Assembly: GCA_016710365.1 (NCBI GenBank)
Contig: JADJVW010000023.1
Span: 1-64,000 of the forward strand
Direction of reading: 5' to 3'
Source of the DNA: Candidatus Caldilinea saccharophila
GTDB taxonomy: Bacteria; Chloroflexota; Anaerolineae; Caldilineales; Caldilineaceae
Length of the DNA: 64,000 bases
Shown here: positions 39,232-49,795 of the stretch, in pieces
Position numbering within the stretch: the first letter of the stretch is position 1
Layout: each line of letters opens with the position of its first letter
Notes under the pieces: model-generated
Database searches by the model: none
Told to the model about the DNA's origin: nothing
Seen by the model: the letters and a program-made list of their open reading frames with translations, nothing else
Position numbers and translations under genes: made by a program

Positions 39232-41955
39232 GTGCAATCTTCCGCCTTCCGCATTTTGTCTGCAATCGTCACATTGTTGCTGATCGTTACGCTCGCCATG
39301 CTTGTGGCGTTGACGCTGCGCAGCCAGCCCACGGTGACGATCCAACCGGCGCCCACCTCTAGCCCCACCCTCACACCAACCAATCCAGCCACGCCATTTC
39401 AAACTTTGGGCGCGGATCTGATTGTCCCGGAAGGCGGCTATCGCTTCCAACCGCTGCTTGGTTACGGGGTCACTATCCAGGGTGCGGCTGTAGCGTTGAC
39501 TCACATGCTCTCGGACGCCACCGCGGCGAATGTTGCCGGGAGCGGGCAACTTTCCACCATCGGCCTGGACGCGCGCGCGCTTGATGCGCTTGGCGTGCGT
39601 GCTGACCTTTCCCTTTCAGCGCTGCTTATGCAGGTGGCGCAGCCTTTTATCAACCAGACGCAGGCGCAGGCCGGCGCGGTCGAGATGCTGACGGTTGGCG
39701 GCATCGACGCCGCGTCCGTGTCGCTGCGCGGGGAACTCGACGGGGCGCCGATTGCGGGCCGCATCGTTGTGGCGCAGCCGGAAGCGGAGCGCCTGTTCAT
39801 TGCCGCGGCCACCGCACCGCTCGCCACTTGGACGAGCGAAACCGGCGCTGCGCTCGACAGTGTGCTGCAAGGCGTTGCGTTTTTTGCGCCGGAGATAATA
39901 CCAACCGAGGTAGCGCCAACCGAGATGGCGCCAACCGAGACAGCGCCAACCGAGATAGCGCCAACCGAGCGACCGCGTCCCGAAGCCACGGCGCGGCAGA
40001 CGCCCATCGCTGCCACACCGCTGGCCACGCCATCGCCGACGATGCTTGTCGTCACCATCGTCGGCCCCCCATCTCCACCCCCTGCCACGCTGACGGCAAC
40101 ACCCGCTCTCACCATCACGACATTGCGCGTGCCAACGCCCACCCCTTCGCCGGTCAGCCGCAGCACAACACAGCCGTGGACGATTGTCACCGACGGCAAC
40201 TGGATGAACGAGATCGTGGTGGTTGGCAACACGCTATGGATCGCCACCGATGGCGGCGCGCTGGCCTGGACACGCGGCAGCAAGACGCCCGTCAAATTTA
40301 CCAGCTTGAACGGCCTGACCGATAACCGTCTCACCGCGGTGGTCGATTGTGCATTGCCTGACCTGGGCGTCGTTTTCGGCAGCAACGCTGGGCTGCAGGT
40401 GGTTGATCCGGGCGCCGGCGGGTGGCGCCAACTTGACAGCAGCAACAGCGAGTTGAGCTATGACGATGTGGTCGACCTGGTTTGCAACCCGGATGCGGGC
40501 TATCTCGTCGTCGGCTACGCGCGGCATGGCATTGATGTGTTCGACGCGCAGAGTGGCGAATGGCGCCATCTCGACCGCAACAGCGGGTTGGCTTTCAACG
40601 GCGTGCAATCGTTGGCGGTCGTCGGCGAACTGGATGAGATCTGGGTAGTGGGCGAGGATGGCGTCACCGTCGCGGCCGGCGCCGATTCCACCTTCTACAA
40701 TGCAGACAATAGCCCGCTAGAAAGCAACCGGATCGGCGCCGTTGTGGCCGACGCGGACGGCGCCGTCTGGCTGGGCGGCGACGGGGCGCTCTACCGCGTC
40801 GCCGACGAAAGCTGGACGGTCTTCAACGCCGAAGAGGTCGAGGACGCCGGTTTTCCCGTCCGCCTGATCACCGGCCTGACATTGGCCGGCGACGGCGAAC
40901 TCTGGTTAGGCGACATCGACGGGACAATCTGCCGGTTCGACCCCGCCACGCGCACGTGCACCGCAGCTTTCCGCGGCGAAACCGGCATGGCGGCCGCGCC
41001 GTTGACTCATCTGACGCTCGATGCCGATGGCCAGGTCTACTTCACGACCGCGGGCGATGGATTGAGCGTTTACGACGGTGCGACCTGGCAACGCTTTGCA
41101 CGCTCGAATGAAGGGCTGCGCGGCAATGCTGTGCGCGCCGCCACCGTCGATCCGGACGGCGCTCAGTGGGTCGTGACTGAGGCGGGCGTGCAGCGCGTGC
41201 TTGGGCCGGATCGCTCCCCGACGCTGACGCCAGATGTTCCCCTCGACCCGGCGACGGTCCAGGCGATCTATGCCGCCAGCAACGGCGACATCTGGATCGG
41301 CGGTGCCGGCGGCGCTGCCGTCTGGGATGGTTCAGCCTGGCGCGTCTACACGGTAGCCGACGGCGTAGCCGGCGAAATAGTCCAGGCGATCGGTGAGGAC
41401 AGCCGCGGCCGGATCTGGCTGGGCGCCGATGCGGGCGTGAGCATCTGGAACGGAGAATCTTTTTTCAACTTGACCCGCGACACGGGCCTGCCCAGCGCTG
41501 ACATTCGCGTGCTTTTGAACGACGGCAACGCGATGTGGATCGGCAGCGCTGGCGGCGGGCTTTACCGTTTCGAGCGCAATCAGCTTGAGGTGCTCAACGT
41601 CGACAACATGAACCTGCCCAGCGATGTGCTCACCGCCCTGGCGCTGAGCGGGGATGGCGCTTTGTTGGTCGGTACGGACGCCGGGCTGGCTGAACTGCGC
41701 GACGGGATCGCCATGCCACTGCCCGCGCTGGGCGAGCGCGCTATCACCCAGGTGCTTGTCCAGGGCGGTGCAACCTGGGTGGGAACCGCCGCCGATGGGT
41801 TGTTCTATCAAAGCGGGGAAGAGTGGCAACAGGAGACTACGGCAGGCGCTCTGCCCTCTAACCATGTGACGACCTTGCAGGCTGTCGATGGCGACGTCTG
41901 GGTTGGCGGCGCAATGGGCGGTTTGGCGCGCTATCGATTGCCCACAGAGGAATAA
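39232..41955 (+). CDS. Anchored surface protein with two-component-type beta-propeller repeats
   Basis: GTG 39232 is preceded by AAGGAG (39220-39225). A single helix (ILSAIVTLLLIVTLAMLVALTL) is followed by a Thr/Pro-rich stalk, an ~170-residue domain I do not recognise, a tandem PTEVAPTEMAPTETAPTEIAPTE stretch coded by 15-bp units (39901-39970), and then at least ten Reg_prop/YYY-type propeller blades (for example GELWLGDIDGTICRFD, GDIWIGGAGGAAVWDGSAW, GRIWLGADAGVSIWNGESF). Such blades are normally the sensor part of hybrid kinases, but here no kinase domain follows. It probably senses or binds polymers outside the cell. Confidence 0.82.
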   Translation: MQSSAFRILSAIVTLLLIVTLAMLVALTLRSQPTVTIQPAPTSSPTLTPTNPATPFQTLGADLIVPEGGYRFQPLLGYGVTIQGAAVALTHMLSDATAANVAGSGQLSTIGLDARALDALGVRADLSLSALLMQVAQPFINQTQAQAGAVEMLTVGGIDAASVSLRGELDGAPIAGRIVVAQPEAERLFIAAATAPLATWTSETGAALDSVLQGVAFFAPEIIPTEVAPTEMAPTETAPTEIAPTERPRPEATARQTPIAATPLATPSPTMLVVTIVGPPSPPPATLTATPALTITTLRVPTPTPSPVSRSTTQPWTIVTDGNWMNEIVVVGNTLWIATDGGALAWTRGSKTPVKFTSLNGLTDNRLTAVVDCALPDLGVVFGSNAGLQVVDPGAGGWRQLDSSNSELSYDDVVDLVCNPDAGYLVVGYARHGIDVFDAQSGEWRHLDRNSGLAFNGVQSLAVVGELDEIWVVGEDGVTVAAGADSTFYNADNSPLESNRIGAVVADADGAVWLGGDGALYRVADESWTVFNAEEVEDAGFPVRLITGLTLAGDGELWLGDIDGTICRFDPATRTCTAAFRGETGMAAAPLTHLTLDADGQVYFTTAGDGLSVYDGATWQRFARSNEGLRGNAVRAATVDPDGAQWVVTEAGVQRVLGPDRSPTLTPDVPLDPATVQAIYAASNGDIWIGGAGGAAVWDGSAWRVYTVADGVAGEIVQAIGEDSRGRIWLGADAGVSIWNGESFFNLTRDTGLPSADIRVLLNDGNAMWIGSAGGGLYRFERNQLEVLNVDNMNLPSDVLTALALSGDGALLVGTDAGLAELRDGIAMPLPALGERAITQVLVQGGATWVGTAADGLFYQSGEEWQQETTAGALPSNHVTTLQAVDGDVWVGGAMGGLARYRLPTEE
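39901..39970. repeat. 15-bp tandem repeat coding APTEx
   Basis: Units of the form GCGCCAACCGAGATA follow each other about five times in frame and encode a PTEVAPTEMAPTE stalk. The copies differ in the last codon. Copy number could vary between strains by slippage. Confidence 0.75.
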
Positions 41956-41959
41956 AGCA

Positions 41960-43420
<1,461 letters not shown>

Positions 43421-43515
43421 AGATGGTTTGTCGAATTTACCGTCGTACCGCATACTAGTAAGAGATCGTCAGACCAGACCAAATTACCCTGAAATCTAAA
43501 AAGGCGGGAGACAGC

Positions 43516-45849
43516 ATGGGGAGCCAAACCGATCACACCGATTCAACCACACAGCCGGAATCTTCCTCTGCGCTGACGGAAAGTGGCGCACTGCTATCCG
43601 CTGACGCGTCTGACGCCGCAGGGCTGGCCCAGCCGGTCACCACGCTGGCAACAGCCGAGATCGAGGCGGTGGTCGGCGGCTATCACGGCGCGCCCTACGA
43701 TGTGCTTGGCCCGCACGATATCGTGTTGGACGGCGAAGCAATGCTGGCGGTGCGCGCTTTCCGTCCGTTAGATGCTGGCGTGGATGTGTTGGACATCGAG
43801 AGTGGTAAGCGCACACCGATGCAGCAGGTTCACCCCAGCGGCTTTTTTGAGGCGATCTTTCCCCACGGCAAGACTCCTTTCCTCTATCGTCTCCTCCTCG
43901 TGGGTGGCGATGGCGCCGAATATGAATTGGAAGACCCCTATCGCTTCCCCTTCCTATTGTCGGAGTTCGACCTTTATCTCCACGGTGAAGGCAACTTCAT
44001 TGAGGGGTATGAGAAAATGGGCGCGCACCTCATGACCGTTGACGGCGTGAGCGGCGTTCATTTTGCTGTCTGGGCGCCGAACGCGCAGCGCGTCGGCGTC
44101 GTCGGCCCCTTCAATGCGTGGGACAACCGCGTCAATGTGATGCAGCGTCGCAGCGATGGCGGCGTCTGGGAGACCTTTATCCCCTCCCTTCCGCAAGGGA
44201 CGCATTACAAGTACGCGATCCGATCTCTGTCGTTGGGATATGAAGTGGACAAAGCCGACCCTTATGGCGCCTATTTTGAGGTGCGCCCGACGACGGACAG
44301 CCGCGCCTGGGACATCAGTACCTATGCTTGGAACGACCAGGCCTGGATGGAGAATCGCGCCGCGCACCAATCCGTCAGCAAACCGCTGAATATTTACGAG
44401 GTGCATCTGGGCAGTTGGCGGCGCGGTGAAGATAACAGCTTTCTCAACTACCGCGACCTGGCGCATCAGATGGTCGATTATGTGAAAGAGATGGGCTATA
44501 CGCACATCGAACTGCTGCCGATCACGGAGCATCCCTTCGACGGATCGTGGGGCTACCAGGTGACAGGCTATTTTGCGCCGACCAGCCGTTTCGGGTCACC
44601 TGACGATTTCATGTACTTCGTGGATTACTGCCATCAGCACGGCATCGGCATTTTACTCGATTGGGTGCCGGCGCACTTCCCGCGCGACGCACACGGCCTG
44701 GCCTTCTTCGACGGCACGCATCTTTACGAACATTCCGACCCACGGCAGGGCGAGCATCGCGATTGGGGCACCAAGATCTTCAACTTTGGGCGCAACGAAG
44801 TGAGCAATTTTCTCCTGAGCAATGCCGTCTTCTGGCTCAAGCAATATCACCTGGACGGGCTGCGGGTCGATGCAGTGGCGTCGATGCTCTATCTCGACTA
44901 CAGTCGCGAGCCGGGGGAATGGGTTCCCAACAAGTATGGCGGCCGCGAGAATCTGGAGGCGATCGATTTCCTGCGCCGTTTCAATGAATTGGTGCATGAA
45001 TACGCGCCCGGCGCCATCACCGTTGCCGAAGAAAGCACTTCCTGGCCGATGGTGACGCGGCCGACCTATATGGGCGGCCTCGGCTTTGACTACAAGTGGA
45101 ACATGGGCTGGATGCACGACACCCTGAGCTATATACAGAAGGATCCTGTCTTTCGTCGCTACCACCAGAACGAGATCACCTTCAGCTTGATCTACGCGTT
45201 CCACGAGAATTTTATCCTGCCCTTCAGCCATGATGAGGTGGTTCACCTTAAGAAATCGATGCTGGACAAGATGCCCGGCGACGTATGGCAAAAATATGCC
45301 AACCTTCGTGCGCTCTATGTCTACATGATCGGCCATCCTGGCAAGAAACTCCTCTTCATGGGCAGTGAATTTGGACAATGGTCGGAGTGGAGCGAAGCGC
45401 GTAGCCTGGATTGGCACCTGCTCCAGTGGGAAGATCATCAGCATCTGCAACGATTTGTGCGCGATCTGAACCATATTTATCTGCACGAGAAGGCGCTTTT
45501 TGAGATCGACACCAGTTGGGAAGGTTTCCAGTGGATCGACTTCACAGACGCCGAACAGTCGGTGCTCAGCTTCCAAAGGCGGGCAAAAGAGCCGTCCGAA
45601 ATGCTGGTCTTCGTGTGCAACCTCACACCGGTTGTGCGTGAATCGTACCGGATTGGCCTGCCGGTCGACGGTATGTATCGGGAAGTGATCAACAGCGATT
45701 GGGAAATCTATGGCGGCAGCAGTGTCGCTAACCAGAATTTGATCTCTGCTGAGGCATTGCCCTGGCAAAATTGTCGCTTTTCAGCGCCGGTGCGTCTGCC
45801 GCCGTTAGGCGTCTTTATCCTCAAACCAGCGTCCTCCACCGGTGAATAG
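43516..45849 (+). CDS. glgB: 1,4-alpha-glucan branching enzyme GlgB
   Basis: 777 residues. After a Ser/Thr-rich ~50-residue N-terminal tail, an N1-type CBM48 (AVVGGYHGAPYDVLGPHD) and a second CBM48 (GVHFAVWAPNAQRVGVVGPFNAWDNR) precede the GH13 barrel. GH13 motifs: DWVPAHFPRD, GLRVDAVASMLYLDYS (nucleophile Asp), VAEESTSWP (acid Glu), FILPFSHDEVVH. The C-terminal beta domain ends with PPLGVFILKP. It adds alpha-1,6 branches to glycogen, but no other glycogen gene is nearby. Confidence 0.95.
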   Translation: MGSQTDHTDSTTQPESSSALTESGALLSADASDAAGLAQPVTTLATAEIEAVVGGYHGAPYDVLGPHDIVLDGEAMLAVRAFRPLDAGVDVLDIESGKRTPMQQVHPSGFFEAIFPHGKTPFLYRLLLVGGDGAEYELEDPYRFPFLLSEFDLYLHGEGNFIEGYEKMGAHLMTVDGVSGVHFAVWAPNAQRVGVVGPFNAWDNRVNVMQRRSDGGVWETFIPSLPQGTHYKYAIRSLSLGYEVDKADPYGAYFEVRPTTDSRAWDISTYAWNDQAWMENRAAHQSVSKPLNIYEVHLGSWRRGEDNSFLNYRDLAHQMVDYVKEMGYTHIELLPITEHPFDGSWGYQVTGYFAPTSRFGSPDDFMYFVDYCHQHGIGILLDWVPAHFPRDAHGLAFFDGTHLYEHSDPRQGEHRDWGTKIFNFGRNEVSNFLLSNAVFWLKQYHLDGLRVDAVASMLYLDYSREPGEWVPNKYGGRENLEAIDFLRRFNELVHEYAPGAITVAEESTSWPMVTRPTYMGGLGFDYKWNMGWMHDTLSYIQKDPVFRRYHQNEITFSLIYAFHENFILPFSHDEVVHLKKSMLDKMPGDVWQKYANLRALYVYMIGHPGKKLLFMGSEFGQWSEWSEARSLDWHLLQWEDHQHLQRFVRDLNHIYLHEKALFEIDTSWEGFQWIDFTDAEQSVLSFQRRAKEPSEMLVFVCNLTPVVRESYRIGLPVDGMYREVINSDWEIYGGSSVANQNLISAEALPWQNCRFSAPVRLPPLGVFILKPASSTGE

Positions 45850-45874
45850 CAGCGGTTTGTAACGTCTGAGACAG

Positions 45875-47012
45875 ATGATGAGCATGGGCGAAATGCAACA
45901 AATGGTGGCAGGAGCGCCGGCCACGGTGTTGGTCGTTGAGGATGACGAGCACCTCAACCTTGCCCTCGTCGAGACATTGCAGGCGTACGGCTACTCGACC
46001 TTGAGCGCGTATAATGGTCGGGAAGCGCTGGAGTTGTTGCGCGGCAATCGGCCGGACGTGATCGTTTGTGACATCGCCATGCCGGTGATGGACGGCTACA
46101 CGTTTCTCCAGCATACGCGCACCGAACCGGAATGGCGCCTGCTCCCCTTTATTTTTCTCACGGCGCATGACGGTCGAGGATCAGCGCCGCGCCAAAGCTA
46201 TCGGTGTAGAAGATTATCTGAGCAAGCCGATCGATGCCAGAGATATGGTGGCGGCCATCGAGAACGCGTTAAACCGCCAGCGGTTGATGACCGCCGAGAT
46301 CGAACGCAATATGGACAATCTGCGCAATCGCATCGTGGGATTGCTGCAACATGAATTCCGTACGCCGCTGACCTTCATTCTCGGTTACGCGGAATTACTT
46401 GCCACCAGTGAGAGTGAAGGTCTTAATGCCGAAGAGATGCGTCTGGCGGCCAGCGCTATCCTGGCTGGCGGCCGCCGACTTCAGCAGCAGATCGATATTT
46501 TTCTGGTTTTGGCTGAACTTCAGAACCATACGCTCGATCCTAACGTCGTCGAATCAATTAACGCATGGTCGTTGTGGAGTGATATCTTGCGCGATCTTGC
46601 CGGGTCGGAGCAACTAGGCCCGTTGCCAGTAGAGTTGAATGACCAGAATCAAGATGTCAACATCAAAGTCGATGTGAGGTTGATTGACGAAGCGCTGCGC
46701 CAATTGTACGGCTATGTGCAGCGCATCCACCGCCCCGACGCCACCGTGATCAAATGCAGCGTGGAGCATCACTTCCCCTTCGCCGGCCTGGCAATTTACT
46801 GCGACAGCGTCGAGCCGCCGCCGCCGCCGCCCGCTGCCCATCTGGAACATGCAAATGGACGTGCAGCGACAGTTTCCGAAGCCGATATGGACCTAGGGCT
46901 GACGTTGGCGCAAAGCGTCGCCAGCGTACATGGGGGCAAGCTGACGATCGAACACAGCGCAGCGCACACGGTGGCATGCACCCTCTGGCTGCTTAACGCG
47001 GAAGAACGATGA
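45875..47012 (+). CDS. Receiver-histidine kinase hybrid with degenerate ATPase, one frameshift
   Basis: The first frame is a receiver domain: VLVVEDDEHLN (acid pocket), PDVIVCDIAMPVMDGY (phospho-Asp), FIFLTA. The frame moves +1 at about 46165; removing one C gives FLTAMTVEDQRRAKAIGVEDYLSKPID, completing the receiver with its Lys. A HisKA helix LLQHEFRTPLTFILGYAELL follows. The last ~140 residues only partly resemble an HATPase: no Asn in the N box and no DxGxG; in that place stands YCDSVEPPPPPPAA. A GLTLAQSVASVHGGKLTIEHS remnant remains. It may be a phosphotransfer or inactive kinase protein. Confidence 0.8.
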
Positions 47013-47015
47013 TCC

Positions 47016-47948
47016 TCATCCGCCGAGCTGCGTGACGATGACGCGGCGCGCACCGGCCGCCGCCAGCGCGTCTTGCACGGCGTTTACGGTATCCTCCTGC
47101 ACCAGGGCAATCATGTTGCCGCCGCGCCCGCCGCCACTCAGTTTTGCCCCTAGCGCGCCTGCCGCGCGCGCCCCCGCCAGCAACTTCCGCAGCGGCGCCG
47201 AGCTGACTCCAAGCGACTCCAGCAGCATCTGATTGGCATCGAACTGTTTACCCAATGCCGCGCGGTCGCCGTGTTCCATGGCGCGTCGCGCGGCCTTCAC
47301 CACCGCGGCGATCTCGTCGAAAATAGCTTCATAGCGGTTGGGATCCTGCTGCCACGCGCGCCGCACATATCCCACGGTTTCCTTGGTGGGGCTGCGGATG
47401 CCGGTGTCGGCAATGGCAAGCAACAGCGGCGCGAGCGCAGCAAATGGTTCAGGCGGTTGCCCTGTGACAAACCAAATCGGCTGCCCGTACGCCACGACCG
47501 TGTTGTCGATGCCACTGGGCGCACCGTGGTAGAAACGCTCACTTTCATACACGAGCGCGCTGACCGTGGCTGCATCGACAACAACGCCACATTGCCCAAA
47601 GATGGCGCGCACCAGAGCCGTGCTGAGCGCCGCGCCGCTGCCCATGCCACTGGCGATTGGGATGTCGCTGCGCAGGTCGATCTGCCAATCGGGTTCCTGG
47701 TTGATGCCAAGCTGAGCCAGCGCCAGCCTTGTCACCACCGCCAGCGGCTCCTCCGCGGCGGCCTCATTAAGCCGGAGGTGCAGATCGATGTCACGCGCAA
47801 AAATTGAACAGCCAGCGCCCGGCGCGGCAGGCCGGACCGTGGCCGTCGCCAACGTCTGCCAGACCGGCGCGGCGATCGCCGGCCGGCCGTAGACGACCGC
47901 ATGTTCGCCCACCAGGATCACCTTGCCAGGCGCCGTCGCCGTAAACAT
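47016..47948 (-). CDS. mvk: Mevalonate kinase
   Basis: GHMP fold kinase of ~310 residues. APGKVILVGEHAVVYGRPAIAAPV opens the family, IASGMGSGAALSTALVRA is the ATP loop, and LSGGGRGGNMIALV the third motif. The GEHAVVYG start and GAPSGIDNT (catalytic Asp) are diagnostic for mevalonate kinase. ATG 47948 lies 13 bp after the Nudix stop. It would give 5-phosphomevalonate; other mevalonate-pathway genes are not in view. Roseiflexus is known to use a variant pathway through isopentenyl phosphate, so that route should be looked for. Confidence 0.88.
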   Translation of the reverse strand: MFTATAPGKVILVGEHAVVYGRPAIAAPVWQTLATATVRPAAPGAGCSIFARDIDLHLRLNEAAAEEPLAVVTRLALAQLGINQEPDWQIDLRSDIPIASGMGSGAALSTALVRAIFGQCGVVVDAATVSALVYESERFYHGAPSGIDNTVVAYGQPIWFVTGQPPEPFAALAPLLLAIADTGIRSPTKETVGYVRRAWQQDPNRYEAIFDEIAAVVKAARRAMEHGDRAALGKQFDANQMLLESLGVSSAPLRKLLAGARAAGALGAKLSGGGRGGNMIALVQEDTVNAVQDALAAAGARRVIVTQLGG

Positions 47949-47961
47949 GTCAGTCAACACG

Positions 47962-48411
47962 TCAGATGCCTTGCAATAACTCGACGAAACCATCGGGGTA
48001 GAAAGGAATCCCTTGCGCTTTCAGGCTCATCGGCTGCACCCACTGCGCGACCTCTTGTTTGTCGCCTTCGCAATACATCAGTGTTTCTTCCAAATAGAGC
48101 GCAGGGTCCTCAAACTCCACTTGCCAGACGATGACAATTTCATGCCCCCGCGCGCCGTCATAGACGAAGATGCTTTCCAGTGTTCCCAATTTGCGCACCA
48201 GGCGAATCGCCACACCCAACTCTTCCGTCATCTCGCGTTGCAGCGCCTGTCGCGAGCTCTCGCCAAATTCCACACCGCCGCCTAATGGACGATAGAAGAT
48301 CTGCAGCTTGCTGGGGTCGTAGCCGCGGGAAACCAGCAGGGCGCGATCCGTGGGGCGCAGGATCGCGGCCAACACAACAGTGCGTATCTTATCTTTGATT
48401 GCCATACCCAT
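47962..48411 (-). CDS. Nudix hydrolase
   Basis: 149 residues with the Nudix box GGGVEFGESSRQALQREMTEELGV (Gly-x5-Glu-x7-Arg-Glu-x2-Glu-Glu-x-Gly). The N-terminus KIRTVVLAAILRPTDRALLVSRG is usual for this family. Substrate unknown; it may be a nucleotide or isoprenoid diphosphate given the neighbours. ATG 48411 overlaps the end of the GDPD gene by ~20 bp, so the two are probably coupled; ATG 48405 is an alternative. Confidence 0.88.
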   Translation of the reverse strand: MGMAIKDKIRTVVLAAILRPTDRALLVSRGYDPSKLQIFYRPLGGGVEFGESSRQALQREMTEELGVAIRLVRKLGTLESIFVYDGARGHEIVIVWQVEFEDPALYLEETLMYCEGDKQEVAQWVQPMSLKAQGIPFYPDGFVELLQGI

Positions 48412-49140
48412 AAAGCCCTTTGCTGATCACGTCGGGAGCGTCGGTAATGATCGTTGCGACGCCGAGCGCGGCAAGGCGCTGCGCTTCCTCCACCTCGTTG
48501 ACTGTCCACGTGTTGACGGCGCATGGCAGCGTGTGCGCCCATGTCATGAAATCGGCGTCGACCAGTGCGTGATGAGGATGCTGCGCCTCGGGGTGGATAG
48601 GTGGCCCCGCCCAAACCTGGCGTAGAAAGTCAGGCATCTCGCTGCCATACAGCATGCCCAACGCAATCTTCGGATCGAGACAGCGCATTTTGATCAGGGT
48701 GATCGGGTTGAAGCTGGAGACCAGCACCTGGTCGTACAACTTCCGCTGCCGGATGATCGCCGCCACGCCCGCCGAAGCATCGTTGGCATAGGGATCCATA
48801 CTCTTGATTTCGAGATTAAGCCGGCAGCGGTTGCCCACCAGCTCCAGCACTTCTTCCAGCAAGGAACCTGGACGCCGGCAAAGTGTGGTGAGAAATGACT
48901 GCCCGCGTCCAGCCCGCGCACTTCCGCCTCGCACATTGCAGCCACGGCGCCTTCTCCGTTGGTTGTCTTTTCCACCGTAAAGTCATGGATGACTACCAGC
49001 CGGTCATCGCTGGTGACATGCACGTCAAACTCGATGCCGTCGACGCCCATCGCCAGCGCGCGTTCAAAGGCAGGCAAGGTGTTTTCGGGCGCAACCCGGC
49101 GTGCGCCGCGATGCGCAAAAATAGCAGGTCGGTTTGTCAT
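48389..49140 (-). CDS. Glycerophosphodiester phosphodiesterase, one frameshift
   Basis: The GDPD barrel begins IFAHRGARRVAPENTLPAFERALAMGVDGIEFDVHVTSDDRLVVIHDFTVEKTTNG with both catalytic histidines and the metal-binding EFDV. The frame breaks at about 48865, after FAGVQVP; the other frame continues SLLEEVLELVGNRCRLNLEIKS and goes to the end (VNTWTVNEVEEAQRLAALGVATIITDAPD). Restored length is ~250 residues, normal for the family. It releases glycerol-3-phosphate from lipid headgroups. The ATG overlaps the stop of the Mrr-like gene by 4 bp. Confidence 0.87.
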
Positions 49141-49793
49141 AAGATTCCATCACTCTTAGCAAGTTCGACAAGTTGTGACCCGTCGATCAGTTCGATAGGT
49201 TTGCCCAGCGCCCAGCGCCGCGCTTCGTGACTGATCGCGCCGGTGGTGACAAGATAAGCAAAAGTGGCGCCGGCATGAATCATCGTGCCGTACAGATCGC
49301 GCACCACCGCCTCGCCGACGGTGCCGCGATACCGTTTGCACTGGACGACCGCCTTCTGTCCAAAGCGGTCTGTCACCAGCACGTCGATGCCGCCATCCTT
49401 GGTGTTGCGTGTGTTGTCGGCGTGATAGCCGCGATAGGCAAAGAGGCGCTGCGCGACATACTCTTCGAAGACGCCTGGCTCCATCGCCTGGAGCTGCTCC
49501 AGGTTCAAGGCTTTCCAGCGCCGCTTGCTTGTCAGGCGTCCCGTCAGCGTAGCGCGCCAGCCTAACATGACGGTCACCCCCAGCACAATGCTGATGATCA
49601 GGAGTATCGTGTGGACGCCGCTCCATCCCGCCAGGCCTTGCACCCACAACAGCCAACCCAGCCACGCATAGAGCACCATCCAGCCGGCGCTTGCCGCCAC
49701 CAAGGCCCCGAAAAGGAAGCCCGCGCGCGATTGCGCGGGCGTTTTCCAGAGAAGCGGTTCGAAGAAAAGTGTTCGCTGCACCATACATGACAA
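49137..49793 (-). CDS. Membrane-anchored Mrr-type restriction endonuclease-like protein
   Basis: 218 residues. Two helices (SRAGFLFGALVAASAGWMVLYAWLGWLLW and TILLIISIVLGVTVMLGW) precede a cytosolic nuclease fold of the Mrr_cat type: EPGVFEEYVAQRLFAYRGYHADNT, then the metal site GGIDVLVTDRFGQKAVVQCKRYRG with the Asp and Gln-x-Lys residues kept. This class is found as single genes, not with a methylase. It could cleave modified or foreign DNA, but the true job is unknown. ATG 49784 is a second possible start; it overlaps GDPD by ATGA. Confidence 0.82.
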   Translation of the reverse strand: MSCMVQRTLFFEPLLWKTPAQSRAGFLFGALVAASAGWMVLYAWLGWLLWVQGLAGWSGVHTILLIISIVLGVTVMLGWRATLTGRLTSKRRWKALNLEQLQAMEPGVFEEYVAQRLFAYRGYHADNTRNTKDGGIDVLVTDRFGQKAVVQCKRYRGTVGEAVVRDLYGTMIHAGATFAYLVTTGAISHEARRWALGKPIELIDGSQLVELAKSDGIL

Positions 49794-49795
49794 TC

